64,000 nucleotides of DNA from Algoriphagus iocasae (GCF_014206875.1 NZ_JACIJO010000002.1:434001-498000), one strand, 5' to 3'. Positions 26,103 to 35,739 are shown, numbered from the stretch's first letter. Numbers and translations: made by a program. Notes: generated by a model not told the origin, from the sequence alone.

Positions 26103-29009
26103 TTAGAATGAGAACGCTGCTCTCATGGTAATTTTCGTACCTGGAGTCAAGCTTGTAAAGATCTGATCTTGTGCTTGGTAAGATCTGAAGACCATTTCTT
26201 TCTTGTCATTAAGTATGTTTTGAACTCCAAATCCAGCTTGGAATCTCTCATCAGCTCCGAAAGTCTTGTTGATATTCAAGTTCAAGCTGTGGAAAGGTAC
26301 CGTGTAAGTATCTGTTCTGTTTCCAAAACCTACATAGTTTAGAGTTGATCCCTGCACATTATAGAAGATCCCAGCTTCCAAACCATTTACAAATGACTGA
26401 TAGCTCAATCCAGTGTTGATGATATATGGAGCCTGTCCTGCCATATCTCTTGTATCCTTAATCTCCTGACCTTCTCTAGCAGTCAAAGTTCTTGATCTGA
26501 ATTCAGACTCAGACATTTTAATCTGAGATTTTGTCACAGTCACGTTAGTGTTCCAGTTGAAGTTCTCCAGTTTTGGAGCGATGAATTTCAAAGACTTTCT
26601 GAATTCAAATTCCAAACCTGCTACACTACCATTACCCACGTTTCTTGGCTGGAACGTTCCTGGGTCAGCAAGGAACTGAACCATTTCGATAGGCTTATCA
26701 AAAGTCTTATAGAATGCACTTACTGAGAACATTTGACCTCTGTCCTGGAAAGCTTCCCATCTCAGGTCAAAGTTGTTGATTCTTGTAGATACTAAATTTC
26801 CATCCCAAAGAACCTCTGTTCCATTGTTGGTAGTTTCTGGGTACAGACCACCGATAAATGTTCTACCGGTAATTGGATCCAAAATTTCTGCATAAGACAA
26901 TTCTTTGAAAGAAGGTCTAGCGATCGTTCTGGAAGCAGAGAATCTCAAATTCTGCTTTTCTTTCAAGTTATAAATCAAGTTGACAGTTGGGAAGAAATCC
27001 AAATCGTCCAACATGGTCACCAAATCATAATTGATTGTTCCTGTCTGGTTTGTTCCAGTATAGAATTGGTTGAATTTCTCAACTCTTAGTCCAACAACAG
27101 CTTTCAAGTTAGTAGCAGGATTTGCCTCAACAGATGCATATCCAGCCACATTTGTAGCAATTGATTCGTATTTATTTGGATTGATCGGAATAAAATCCGC
27201 ATTGTATCTCACACCGTTTCTATTGTCTGCGGCAAACAAATTCTCATCCAAAAGGATTTGATTTGGATCACCTGTAAACTCAGTACTACCTGTTGCAAAC
27301 TGGAAACTCTGGATATCGAAATCTCTGTATTTGAACACGTAATTCGTTCCGAATTTCACTTTTGCATCTCTTTGGAATAGAGAAAGCGCTCTAGCTACGT
27401 CCAGTTTACCTACCACACTGTATTCCTCTAGATTTCTCCAAATTCTAGCTGGAAGACCCACTTCTGTAGAGATTGTATTTTCAGGAACTCTAAATCTTGT
27501 AAATCTGATATCTGGATCCTGAATCGTAGATCTTGTTGGAGCCAATTTCCAGTTCACTTCCCAGTTTCTTCCTGCAAAGTAATGAGTACCTCCCAAAAGC
27601 ACACTTGTCAAAGCTCTTTGGCTGTATTCCAAGTTGTATTGCTTCGCAGTGAAGTTTGCTCCAAGGTTTGTGTTTTCAAAATCAAACTCACCCGCTTTGG
27701 ATTCGCCGTTTTGAAGGTGCATTAAGTTTAATTTATACTTAGAGTTGTCAGTTTTCAAAGCAATTCCTGCCAATCCACCTAGCAACACATTGTTTACTCC
27801 GTAGTCACCTCTTTGTCTTTCCAAAGCTTCCAGTTCAGTAGCGCTGGCATCTCTTGGTTTTGCAAAAAGGTTGAACTCTGCATCCTGATAAAACTCAGTT
27901 TCGTTTTTGTAAGTCAAAGCGAAATTATATCCCCAAGTAGCTTTTGTTCTTGCAATCTGATTTCCCAAAGAGAAACTCACACCTGCATCCATCAAACTGT
28001 TGGTTCTATATCCACCCAAAGTTTTGTTGAAATCTCCCAAGATCTGTTGGTATTCCATTCCTTTAGGACCATTTGGATTACCTACTGCATCACCATATTG
28101 AGGGATATCAGTTCTTCCATCTGTTGGGATAGCTCTTGTTCCATCGTCAAAACCTAACCAATCTGTCTTACCACCATCGTATTTCAAATAGTTTGAGTTA
28201 AAGTGCATGGAAGGATTGATTCCTCCACTCAAGCTCAACTTCATGGATTTTTCTTCAGGAAAATCTTTTGTCTCGATATCCACTACACCACCAGTGAAAT
28301 CAGCTGGAAGCTCGGCAGTGAATGATTTAGAAACGATGATGTTGTCAATTACATTGGTAGGGAAGATGTCCATTTGGATAGAGTTACGATCCGGATCCAA
28401 ACCTGGGATATCCACACCGTTCAATACAGTTTTGGTATATCTGTCTCCCAAACCTCTTACATAGATGTATTTGCCTCCTTCGATAGAAACCCCAGTCACA
28501 CGCTTCACAGCAGAAGCTGCATCTCCATCACCGATTTGACGGAAAGTGCTGGCAGAGATACCATCCAATAAGTTGGCAGCATTTCTTTTTACAGACATCA
28601 AAGCTGATTCTGTAGTTCTGATTGCAGTAGCTGCAATGGTTACGGTCTCCAATTCGGAAGCTTCTTCCGCCATTGAGATATCGTTTAATACGTTTACTTC
28701 ACCTGCTTTTACCTCTAATCCTGTCAGTTCGATAGTAGAATAAGAGATGTAAGAAATCTGAAGTGAATAAGTTCCTGGCTCAACCTGAATTTCGAATTTT
28801 CCATCGAAATCAGTTACAGCACCAGTTGAAGTTTCTTTGACCAAAACTGAAACACCGAATAGTGGCTCACCTGATCCTTCTTCGAAGATGGTTCCTCGAA
28901 TGGTTCCTTTTTGTGCAAAAGCGAATCCCGCGATAACCTGGGATAAAACCAGAATAATCAGGACAACAATAGTACGTGTCATGAACGGGTTTGTAGATTT
29001 ATTTTTCAT
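26103..29009 (-). CDS. TonB-dependent receptor
   Basis: An outer-membrane receptor of 968 residues from the ATG at 29009; a GTG 15 codons upstream is less likely. After the signal peptide (AFAQ cleavage) comes a carboxypeptidase-regulatory-like domain (GTIRGTIFEEGSGEPLFGVSV), then the plug with ETVTIAATAIR and VRGLGDRYTKTVLNG, then the long beta-barrel ending in FSF. It is not followed by a SusD homologue. It follows the beta-helix lipoprotein gene, its likely partner. The ligand is unknown. Confidence 0.93.
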   Translation of the reverse strand: MKNKSTNPFMTRTIVVLIILVLSQVIAGFAFAQKGTIRGTIFEEGSGEPLFGVSVLVKETSTGAVTDFDGKFEIQVEPGTYSLQISYISYSTIELTGLEVKAGEVNVLNDISMAEEASELETVTIAATAIRTTESALMSVKRNAANLLDGISASTFRQIGDGDAASAVKRVTGVSIEGGKYIYVRGLGDRYTKTVLNGVDIPGLDPDRNSIQMDIFPTNVIDNIIVSKSFTAELPADFTGGVVDIETKDFPEEKSMKLSLSGGINPSMHFNSNYLKYDGGKTDWLGFDDGTRAIPTDGRTDIPQYGDAVGNPNGPKGMEYQQILGDFNKTLGGYRTNSLMDAGVSFSLGNQIARTKATWGYNFALTYKNETEFYQDAEFNLFAKPRDASATELEALERQRGDYGVNNVLLGGLAGIALKTDNSKYKLNLMHLQNGESKAGEFDFENTNLGANFTAKQYNLEYSQRALTSVLLGGTHYFAGRNWEVNWKLAPTRSTIQDPDIRFTRFRVPENTISTEVGLPARIWRNLEEYSVVGKLDVARALSLFQRDAKVKFGTNYVFKYRDFDIQSFQFATGSTEFTGDPNQILLDENLFAADNRNGVRYNADFIPINPNKYESIATNVAGYASVEANPATNLKAVVGLRVEKFNQFYTGTNQTGTINYDLVTMLDDLDFFPTVNLIYNLKEKQNLRFSASRTIARPSFKELSYAEILDPITGRTFIGGLYPETTNNGTEVLWDGNLVSTRINNFDLRWEAFQDRGQMFSVSAFYKTFDKPIEMVQFLADPGTFQPRNVGNGSVAGLEFEFRKSLKFIAPKLENFNWNTNVTVTKSQIKMSESEFRSRTLTAREGQEIKDTRDMAGQAPYIINTGLSYQSFVNGLEAGIFYNVQGSTLNYVGFGNRTDTYTVPFHSLNLNINKTFGADERFQAGFGVQNILNDKKEMVFRSYQAQDQIFTSLTPGTKITMRAAFSF

Positions 29010-29091
29010 ACAGCAAATAGATATTACTAATTCAAGAATTGGGAAGAAAGACACCTTGCAAGTCCTTTCTTCCCTTTTCTATTTTTTGTTA

Positions 29092-30327
29092 TTATTTGAA
29101 GTCAGCTAATTCACCGGCTACAGAAGCCCAAGTCCAGCTAGCAAATACTGACTTGTCAGCTCCTACAGTGTTTGCTCCGGCAGCTACTGCTGTAGCGAAG
29201 TCCACTGTTCCACCTTTAAATACTGTTTCAAGAGTTACACCTTCAGCAAGAGTTGCTTCTAGGTTCATGAATTTCAATGAGCCACCTTCGAAAGTTGCCA
29301 TAGTTTTGTCACCGCTTAGTGAAAGGTCACCTCTACCATCTGTAGTAGCCGGATCAGCAAATCCGAAGAAATAGATGTTTTCGAAAGTACCTCTTGCTCC
29401 ATCTCTGAAGTCACCTAATTCAGCAACATCATTTCCTTTGATAGAACCATTCTTAAGAGTGTGTCCCGCAGTAGCAGATCCTTCAGGACCATCGATTTCT
29501 AGCGTGTGATCAGTTTCACCACCTGCGATTACGATGAAGTTATCCAACGTACCAGCCCAAGCTTGATCCGTATCCATACCGTCATCACCTGGATTCCATA
29601 CTAGCGCATTTTTCACGTTTACAGTACCACCGAACCATTCGATTCCATCATCTTGGTTACCGATTACTTCCACGTTTTCGATTACTGTTCCTGATCCTAC
29701 AGCACCAAGTGTAAGACCGTTGATTTCGTTTCCTTCACCGATGTTAGCACCTCCGTGACGGATAGACACATATTTAAGTGTTCCAGAGTTATCAGCATCA
29801 TCAGATCCTCCATAGAGGCCATTTGTATCTGATGGTGGAATACCTTCAATTTGAATTTCAGTAACATCTCCAGCGAAAGAACCTTTTGCATTTCCTAGGA
29901 TGATCAATCCACCCCAAAGTCCTGAAAGGTTTGGCTCCAAGTTTGGAGAAGCGATTTCTCCTGGTTTAATTTCATCAGCAACTGTTGTAAAAATGATTGG
30001 AGATGCTGCTGTTCCTTGCGCGTCAATTTTTGCACCTCTTGCGATGATCAATGCAGTCGCATTTGAACCAGTTCCTACTTCACCTTTCACTACTACTCCT
30101 GGTTGGATAGTCAATGTGTTTCCAGAAGTAACAGAAATTCTACCTCCTAGTACATAAGTCTTACCTGTTTCCCAAGTAGTATTGGAAGAGATGTTTGAAC
30201 TTACCAAAACACTATTAGAAGTATCTGGATCAGTTCCTGGATCTGGCTTATCATTTCCTTCGATACAGCTAGTGAATCCGAACACTGTCACTGCAAAAAG
30301 GATGAATAATGAGTTAAACTTTTTCAT
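29092..30327 (-). CDS. Beta-helix surface lipoprotein, TonB receptor partner
   Basis: A 411-residue lipoprotein with the signal MKKFNSLFILFAVTVFGFTSC, lipidated Cys near residue 21 and an acidic Asp/Pro linker. The body shows repeated short strands with G and N turns (GNTLTIQPGVVVKG, GTVIENVEVIGNQDDGIEWFGG), typical of a right-handed parallel beta-helix. The gene lies directly upstream of the TonB receptor on the same strand, a recurring pairing in Bacteroidota where the lipoprotein replaces SusD. The bound molecule is unknown. Confidence 0.8.
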   Translation of the reverse strand: MKKFNSLFILFAVTVFGFTSCIEGNDKPDPGTDPDTSNSVLVSSNISSNTTWETGKTYVLGGRISVTSGNTLTIQPGVVVKGEVGTGSNATALIIARGAKIDAQGTAASPIIFTTVADEIKPGEIASPNLEPNLSGLWGGLIILGNAKGSFAGDVTEIQIEGIPPSDTNGLYGGSDDADNSGTLKYVSIRHGGANIGEGNEINGLTLGAVGSGTVIENVEVIGNQDDGIEWFGGTVNVKNALVWNPGDDGMDTDQAWAGTLDNFIVIAGGETDHTLEIDGPEGSATAGHTLKNGSIKGNDVAELGDFRDGARGTFENIYFFGFADPATTDGRGDLSLSGDKTMATFEGGSLKFMNLEATLAEGVTLETVFKGGTVDFATAVAAGANTVGADKSVFASWTWASVAGELADFK

Positions 30328-30475
30328 TGAGTTATTAATTGAATTGTGGTTTTGTCAAAGTTTGATGATGCAAAACTGCTTCAATTAATCAGCACAAGAG
30401 AATTATTTGAATTATGCTTTTTTTAAAAAATCTGACAGAATTTAATATTGAATTAATAGATCTGACATAAAAAAA

Positions 30476-30495
30476 GGCTTCCCTCGCAGGAAGCC
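30476..30495 (-). terminator. Terminator of the MoxR gene
   Basis: GGCTTCC (30476-30482) and GGAAGCC (30489-30495) form a stem with a six-base loop. On the minus strand it is followed by seven T. It lies 24 bases past the MoxR stop. Confidence 0.82.
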
Positions 30496-30518
30496 CAATA
30501 AAACAGGTTCTAATGTTA

Positions 30519-31487
30519 TTAGAATGTTACCGACTTGTTTATCGGCACTTTTTCCATTAATATTTTTACAAGGTGCCTTGTATTAATCCCATCTGCTTCA
30601 GCCTCATAATTCAGGATGATTCTATGATTTAACACATCTTCAGCGATTTCTTTGATGTCTTCAGGCAGCACATAATCTCTTCCATCCATAAAGGCTACAG
30701 CTTTTGCAGCTAGGTTTAAATTGATGCTGGCACGAGGAGAAACACCAAACATGATGTACTTGGCCTCGTTGCTTAAGCCGTACTGAGTCGGGAATCTTGT
30801 TGCGAATACCAATTCTATAATATAATGTTCAAGCGGCTCAGCAATTTTCACCGAGTTGATCATATTCCTGATATCAAATACGTCTTGCTTCGAAAGAATT
30901 GGATTCACCTCATTAGTAAATGACATATTCGCCATTCTTCTCATGACTTCCATTTCATCGGCTTTGCTTGGATAATCAATATGAACTTTCATCATAAATC
31001 GATCGACCTGCGCTTCAGGAAGCGGATATGTTCCTTCCTGGTCTACCGGGTTTTGTGTTGCCAAAACCAAAAATGGTCTGTCCAACTGAAAAGTGGTCTC
31101 ACCAATAGTTACCTGCTTTTCCTGCATTGCTTCCAAAAGAGCCGACTGAACTTTTGCCGGGGAACGGTTTACTTCATCTGCCAAAATCAAATTGGAAAAA
31201 ATTGGACCTTTCTTTACTTCGAAATCTCCAGTTTGCTGATTGTAGATCATCGTACCGATCAAATCAGCCGGAAGCAAATCCGGAGTAAACTGAATTCTGT
31301 TAAAGTCCAAGTGCAAAACCTTGGCAAGGGTGTTAACAGTTAAGGTTTTTGCCAAACCTGGTACACCTTCTAATAATATATGTCCATTTGTAAATAGGCC
31401 TATTAATAGTCTGTTGACCATACGGTCCTGACCTACTACTACCTTTTTTACTTCCTGAATGACTTCTTGAATTTTTTCCTGATGCAT
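30519..31487 (-). CDS. MoxR-family AAA+ ATPase
   Basis: A 322-residue AAA+ ATPase. Walker A is GVPGLAKT (41-48), Walker B LILADEVNRSP (near 107-117), and sensor-type segments follow (LATQNPVDQEGTYPLPEAQ). MoxR ATPases act as chaperones, usually in operons with von Willebrand-domain proteins. Here no such partner is adjacent, so the gene is single or its partners are elsewhere. A terminator follows. Confidence 0.93.
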   Translation of the reverse strand: MHQEKIQEVIQEVKKVVVGQDRMVNRLLIGLFTNGHILLEGVPGLAKTLTVNTLAKVLHLDFNRIQFTPDLLPADLIGTMIYNQQTGDFEVKKGPIFSNLILADEVNRSPAKVQSALLEAMQEKQVTIGETTFQLDRPFLVLATQNPVDQEGTYPLPEAQVDRFMMKVHIDYPSKADEMEVMRRMANMSFTNEVNPILSKQDVFDIRNMINSVKIAEPLEHYIIELVFATRFPTQYGLSNEAKYIMFGVSPRASINLNLAAKAVAFMDGRDYVLPEDIKEIAEDVLNHRIILNYEAEADGINTRHLVKILMEKVPINKSVTF

Positions 31488-31602
31488 GGATGAGGATTTT
31501 TATTACAAAGCTGAGGGACTAAAATAACGTAAAAAGTCCCAAAGGACAATCTTAAATCTTAGAAGCGGTAAAGCCTCGTGTGGAAAGGAAATTTAGGATT
31601 TT

Positions 31603-32232
31603 TTAAGACCTTTTGGGTCTATGTTGTTTTTGATTGGCTGCTTCCTTAAATCCCGTCAAACCTAGTTTATGATAAACTGTATCTTGATCAAGCTCTTGGA
31701 CATCACCTACCTTAAACCCTAAGATATTGATTTTCTCCATGGATTTTCGCACCAACCGAAGGGTAGGAAAACCTACTGCAGCGGTCATTTTTCTGACTTG
31801 GCGATTTTTCCCTTCTATTAAAGTCAATTCTATCCAGGAATCTGGAACGTTCTTTCTATAACGAATAGGAGGATCCCGATCCGGGAGTTCAGGGTTTTCA
31901 GGCAATAATTTGGCAATGGCAGGTTTGGTCAAATACTCTCTCCCATCTACACTGATCCTGACTCCATTTCCCAATGCCTTTAAAGATTCTGGAGTTGGAA
32001 TTCCCTCCACTTGTGCCAAATAAGTTCGCTGATGACCGAATCTAGGGTTCAGCAAATGATGATTGAGCCACTTATCATCTGTAATCAGCAGCAATCCTTC
32101 GGAATCTTTATCCAATCTTCCAACAGGATATACCTCCTTTGGAAAATCAAAAAGAGAGGCAAGTGTTTGCCCCTCTCCTGAAAATTGGCTTAAAACCCCA
32201 AAGGGTTTGTAAATTATAAAGTATCGTGACAC
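31603..32232 (-). CDS. RsuA/RluE-type pseudouridine synthase
   Basis: A 209-residue RsuA/RluE-family enzyme that isomerises uridine to pseudouridine in rRNA. The catalytic motif GRLDKDSEGLLL has Asp41 as nucleophile, and the conserved C-terminal GKNRQVRKM region follows. There is no N-terminal S4 domain, as in RluE. The start is GTG (32232), with no ATG nearby, and the protein then begins with the normal YFIIYKPFG segment. It lies 12 bases after the 58-residue gene on the same strand, likely cotranscribed. Confidence 0.9.
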   Translation of the reverse strand: MSRYFIIYKPFGVLSQFSGEGQTLASLFDFPKEVYPVGRLDKDSEGLLLITDDKWLNHHLLNPRFGHQRTYLAQVEGIPTPESLKALGNGVRISVDGREYLTKPAIAKLLPENPELPDRDPPIRYRKNVPDSWIELTLIEGKNRQVRKMTAAVGFPTLRLVRKSMEKINILGFKVGDVQELDQDTVYHKLGLTGFKEAANQKQHRPKRS

Positions 32233-32244
32233 TTATTTCGGATT

Positions 32245-32421
32245 TTAACTTCCGCAACCGATGCAATCAATACTGGAATCCATTGGCTTTACACCTTTCA
32301 ATTTCATTTCTAGATTGTGAATCTTGTCTCTCACTTCCATATCGGCAAACATATCACCGGTCAATTGGCTTTTGAGGGCTTCAATCTGTGCTTCTAGGTC
32401 TTGTAGTTGTACTTCGCTCAT
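32245..32421 (-). CDS. 58-residue coiled-coil protein with CIGCGS tail
   Basis: A short gene giving 58 residues: a coiled-coil stretch (MSEVQLQDLEAQIEALKSQL region, residues 1-42) followed by a linker and a C-terminal CIGCGS ending with two Cys spaced CxxC (residues 53 and 56). The tail is a possible metal site or a processed or modified end. No family name is known to me. It is 12 bases upstream of the pseudouridine synthase gene on the same strand. Confidence 0.6.
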   Translation of the reverse strand: MSEVQLQDLEAQIEALKSQLTGDMFADMEVRDKIHNLEMKLKGVKPMDSSIDCIGCGS

Positions 32422-32564
32422 AAAAATTCTCTTTTAAGGGTTAAAGTGATGTTCTAAAATAGCGAAGGAAGAGTGAAAAGTTCCTCCCTTCAACGAGATT
32501 TTTTTGGCAAAAATGGTTCCAAAAGAAAATCAGGACTTTACCTTGGTGGAAATTTTCTATAAAA

Positions 32565-33689
32565 ATGCATTTAAACCAACTTATCCAATTACGTCAGGAA
32601 CTACATCAATCCCCCGAAATAGCAGGAGAAGAAGGAAAAACCGCGTCCAAAATCCTTTCTTTCATTTCAAAATTAAACCCGGACGAAATCATAGAAAATC
32701 TTGGAGGATCGGGGCTGGCATTTATTTTTAAAGGAAAATCTCCTGGTCCAAGGACACTTTTCAGGGCCGAATTGGATGCACTACCAATTCAAGAAACCGG
32801 TAATCCTTCTTACAAAAGTACAATAGATGGCAAGGCACATTTGTGCGGGCACGATGGTCATATGACCATTATTTGTGGACTAGGAGAAAAAATAGCTGAA
32901 AACAGACCAGAAAAAGGGGAAGTAGTTCTTCTTTTCCAACCAGCAGAGGAAACAGGCGAAGGAGCTAGAAGGATTTTGGATGATCCTAAATTTGAAAGAA
33001 TCAAGCCTGATTATGCTTATGCTCTTCACAATCTTCCAGGATTTCCGCTACATCAAGTGGTCGTTAGAAAAGGGACTTTCGCAGCTGGAAGCACGGGGAT
33101 GACCATTTCTTTGACTGGCAAAACCTCACATGCAGCCCATCCCGAAGCTGGCATTAACCCTGCTAATGCATTGATGCATTTAATTCAAACTCTTCCGAAT
33201 CTTCCTAATCATTTTAAAAATTTTGCACTTGTTACTATTATCCATGCTGAATTGGGTAGCTTGGCTTTTGGTACCAGTGCTGGAAAAGGAAGCTTGAGTG
33301 TGACAATCCGAGCTTTTGACCAACAAGACTTGGATGGCCTAATTGAAAGAGCAATTGCCGAAGCAAAAGGAATAGCGAAAATTGAGAAGCTTGGTGTAAA
33401 ATTCAGTTTGGTTGAATCATTTGCAGTTTCTAAAAATGACCCAAAAGCAGCAGAAATAGCTGAAAGTGCGATGAAAGATCTAGCAATGGATATTTCACAA
33501 AAGGCAGAACCTTTCCGCTGGTCTGAGGATTTTGGTTTGTTCAGTCAATCTTGTCCTTCCTATTTGTTTGGATTGGGTTCAGGAGAAAACTGTCCACAAC
33601 TACACGAACCCACCTATGATTTTCCGGATGAGTTGATTGAGACAGGGGTAATGGTTTTTGAGAAGATTGCGAGGAAAATCAATTCATAA
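32565..33689 (+). CDS. M20-family amidohydrolase
   Basis: A 374-residue M20D-type metallo-amidohydrolase (hippurate or N-acyl amino acid hydrolase type). The metal-binding motif CGHDGH is at residues 94-99 and the catalytic glutamates lie in PAEETGEG near 130-137. The second domain (dimerisation) begins around 180. The C-terminal PQLHEPTYDFPDE completes the fold. Substrate is not predicted. It is followed by a terminator and an array of palindromic repeats. Confidence 0.93.
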   Translation: MHLNQLIQLRQELHQSPEIAGEEGKTASKILSFISKLNPDEIIENLGGSGLAFIFKGKSPGPRTLFRAELDALPIQETGNPSYKSTIDGKAHLCGHDGHMTIICGLGEKIAENRPEKGEVVLLFQPAEETGEGARRILDDPKFERIKPDYAYALHNLPGFPLHQVVVRKGTFAAGSTGMTISLTGKTSHAAHPEAGINPANALMHLIQTLPNLPNHFKNFALVTIIHAELGSLAFGTSAGKGSLSVTIRAFDQQDLDGLIERAIAEAKGIAKIEKLGVKFSLVESFAVSKNDPKAAEIAESAMKDLAMDISQKAEPFRWSEDFGLFSQSCPSYLFGLGSGENCPQLHEPTYDFPDELIETGVMVFEKIARKINS

Positions 33690-33714
33690 AAAAAGCCGAC
33701 TCTCGTTGGCTTTT
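33688..33714 (+). terminator. Terminator, start of the duplicated segment
   Basis: AAAAGCCGAC (33691-33700) pairs with GTTGGCTTTT (33705-33714) over a TCTC loop. It begins a roughly 60-base stretch nearly identical to the 3' end of the NIPSNAP gene and its terminator at 34931-34998. Confidence 0.8.
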
Positions 33715-33751
33715 CAATTATAAGTCTGAATAGTTTGTCGGATACAATAAT
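33688..33751. pseudogene. Duplicated 3' end of the NIPSNAP gene
   Basis: On the minus strand positions 33750-33718 encode LLYPTNYSDL plus a stop, identical to the last ten residues of the NIPSNAP protein, followed by the same terminator. Mismatches with the intact copy are few. It marks a partial duplication at this locus. Confidence 0.75.
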
Positions 33752-33905
33752 CAGCTGTTCAGGATTTGCAATCCTGAACTTATTTCACATGATTTTTATC
33801 CGATTACATTGGTCAATTAACATTCAAGTCAGCGACTTTAAATCTCCTTTAAAGATTAAAAATCTTCGGATCTAGCTTCGAGGTTTGTAACCTCGAAGAG
33901 CCGCT
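33752..33905. repeat. Palindrome cassette A
   Basis: Two strong palindromes: arms GTTCAGGATT/AATCCTGAAC with a TGC loop at 33757-33779, and CTTCGAGGTT/AACCTCGAAG with a TGT loop at 33876-33898. A small AAGATT/AATCTT hairpin lies at 33852-33866. The middle palindrome seen in the other copies is degraded here. Cassettes B and C carry the same blocks in the same order. Confidence 0.85.
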
Positions 33906-34007
33906 GTCCACCCATTCTTCCAAACTGGGAATGCTATTTTGATTCATTGTATTTGAAGCCCAATCTAGGAACGGGCTGGATATAGTTTTTTTTAAAAAAA
34001 GAATGTC

Positions 34008-34712
34008 TTAATCTTCAAAGGGACCTGGCCATTTTTTATAAGGAATCTCAAAAGGTTTAAATACTATTCCCCGATCCATTCCTAAGGATTTAATCTTCGC
34101 CATGACCCCCTCATTAATCACAATGCTGTATGTATTCATACTTCTGAAGGTTAGAATAGGAAAAGGACAGGCTTCTTTAATTTCAATAGTTACGAAGGAT
34201 AATTTACTAAGGTGATTTGGACGGTTATATTTAAAATCACACAATTCATCATAATTTTTGAATTTCATCAACTCCACATTATCCTGATACCTTTTGGTAT
34301 TAGGAGCTTCACCCTCAATAATTTTAACATCGTTAAATTCAAAAACGGTTTTTCCAAAATCAATCCATTCGTCATCAAAGACCACTATATCAGTGATCCA
34401 GTAATCATTAATATCTTTTATCCCGTGCTTTAGTGGGCAGGGGTAAAACCTGATATTTCCTTCTCGGAGGCTTTCTAATAGCATCCTAGCTCTATCCGAA
34501 ACTATATGTCGCATCGCCAAATCTGAAGACGGATAATAGAAATCAGCAAGTTTAAGATTGCCTTTTACTAATTGGGTAGGAATCTTAAGATCACTTAAAT
34601 CCTTAACTTCAAGTACCTGATGCCCTAAACGGTTCTCATCCAAATAAACCGGATCATCTTTCACTGAAGATTTAGCCGTATTATAAATTGGTAGTAAATC
34701 AAAGTATTTCAT
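34008..34712 (-). CDS. Orphan immunity-like protein (possible Imm11/DUF1629)
   Basis: A 234-residue cytoplasmic protein with no signal peptide. The central segment VSDRARMLLESLREGNIRFYPCPL and the overall size resemble the Imm11 (DUF1629) immunity family, which neutralises polymorphic-toxin effectors. No toxin gene is adjacent. The gene lies between two palindrome cassettes, as if it arrived as a separate insert. The family call is moderate; a protein of unknown function remains possible. Confidence 0.5.
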   Translation of the reverse strand: MKYFDLLPIYNTAKSSVKDDPVYLDENRLGHQVLEVKDLSDLKIPTQLVKGNLKLADFYYPSSDLAMRHIVSDRARMLLESLREGNIRFYPCPLKHGIKDINDYWITDIVVFDDEWIDFGKTVFEFNDVKIIEGEAPNTKRYQDNVELMKFKNYDELCDFKYNRPNHLSKLSFVTIEIKEACPFPILTFRSMNTYSIVINEGVMAKIKSLGMDRGIVFKPFEIPYKKWPGPFED

Positions 34713-34733
34713 TAGAAAATAAGTCTGTCAATT

Positions 34734-34887
34734 GTGCTGTTCAGGATTTGCAATCCTGAACCAGGATCTTAGGATTTGTAATCCGAATACAAGATCCAAT
34801 GAACAAATGATCCAATCTTTTCAGATTGCTTGAAGATTAAAAATCTTCGGATCTAGCTTCGAGGTTGCAAACCTCGAAGAGCCGCTA
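34734..34887. repeat. Palindrome cassette B
   Basis: Contains the GTTCAGGATT palindrome (34739-34761, TGC loop), a GGATT/AATCC hairpin with TGT loop (34772-34784), AAGATT/AATCTT (34833-34847) and CTTCGAGGTT (34857-34879, GCA loop). It lies between the immunity-like gene and the terminator of the NIPSNAP gene. Confidence 0.88.
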
Positions 34888-34930
34888 TCTTTCTCTTTGC
34901 GATTTCTTTGTGGACTTCGTAGTTAAAACC

Positions 34931-34956
34931 AAAAAAGCCGACTCCCGTCGGCTTTT
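34931..34956 (-). terminator. Terminator of the NIPSNAP gene
   Basis: AAAAGCCGAC (34933-34942) and GTCGGCTTTT (34947-34956) over a TCCC loop, four bases past the NIPSNAP stop. It is almost identical to the terminators at 33691 and 36032. Confidence 0.85.
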
Positions 34957-34959
34957 CAA

Positions 34960-35739
34960 TTATAAGTCTGAATAGTTTGTTGGATATAATAACCTTGTGT
35001 CGTTTCGAGAAACAGTATTTTTATATTCCTCAAGGTCTTTCATCGCAGCCCAAGCAGGATCAACTCCAAATTGCTTCCAATGCTCATTTCTGATCTCCAT
35101 ATTTTCATGGGTAGTCATATACATCAAATTCGGCATATTGGCTCCAGCGATTGTCTCTGCATAGAAAATAGGGCTACAGTTTAACCGCTCGAAAATATCC
35201 ATTTCACCAGAATTAAACATTTTCACTTTTTGACGATACAATCTTTCAGTAGGGCCTTCGTAGCTTCTCAACTCATAGACTCTGTCTTTTTTGTCATTGG
35301 TCAATTTAGATGACGCAAACTTCGGATGCTCCGACATGCCACGTAAAATCGCAGTTTCGATTCTTTTGTAAGGAGGATTGTCAAATGCTGCATTGATGTA
35401 TGAATCTCCGTCTTTTAAATACGTCTGATCTTTTAATAGCTTACCTTCGAAAGCTTCAAATTCATCCAAAGATTTAAATGGGATGAAAACATATACTTTT
35501 TGACCGGCATCAGGCTGGGATGCTATTGGCTTAAAAACTCCTACTTTATCCACGCCATGGCGATGAGCAGCAGGAATAAAGGCTTTTTCCAAATAGCTAT
35601 CTAGCATGGCTTCCTGCGCTGGCGTTTCAATATGATAAGTTTTTAGCTCATAAATGTCTCTTTTTTGAGCCATCAAATTTGAACTTAGAAATAGGCAAAT
35701 TGCGAAAAGTCCGAAAGACAATGTTTTAAATTGTTTCAT
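34960..35739 (-). CDS. Secreted NIPSNAP-family protein
   Basis: A 259-residue exported protein with a signal peptide ending near LMAQ. Two ferredoxin-like NIPSNAP domains follow, at about residues 27-125 (YELKTYHIETPAQEAMLDSYL) and 150-258 (VYELRSYEGPTERLY). NIPSNAP proteins in Bacteroidota have no established reaction. Its last ten codons and terminator are duplicated at 33688-33751. Confidence 0.85.
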   Translation of the reverse strand: MKQFKTLSFGLFAICLFLSSNLMAQKRDIYELKTYHIETPAQEAMLDSYLEKAFIPAAHRHGVDKVGVFKPIASQPDAGQKVYVFIPFKSLDEFEAFEGKLLKDQTYLKDGDSYINAAFDNPPYKRIETAILRGMSEHPKFASSKLTNDKKDRVYELRSYEGPTERLYRQKVKMFNSGEMDIFERLNCSPIFYAETIAGANMPNLMYMTTHENMEIRNEHWKQFGVDPAWAAMKDLEEYKNTVSRNDTRLLYPTNYSDL

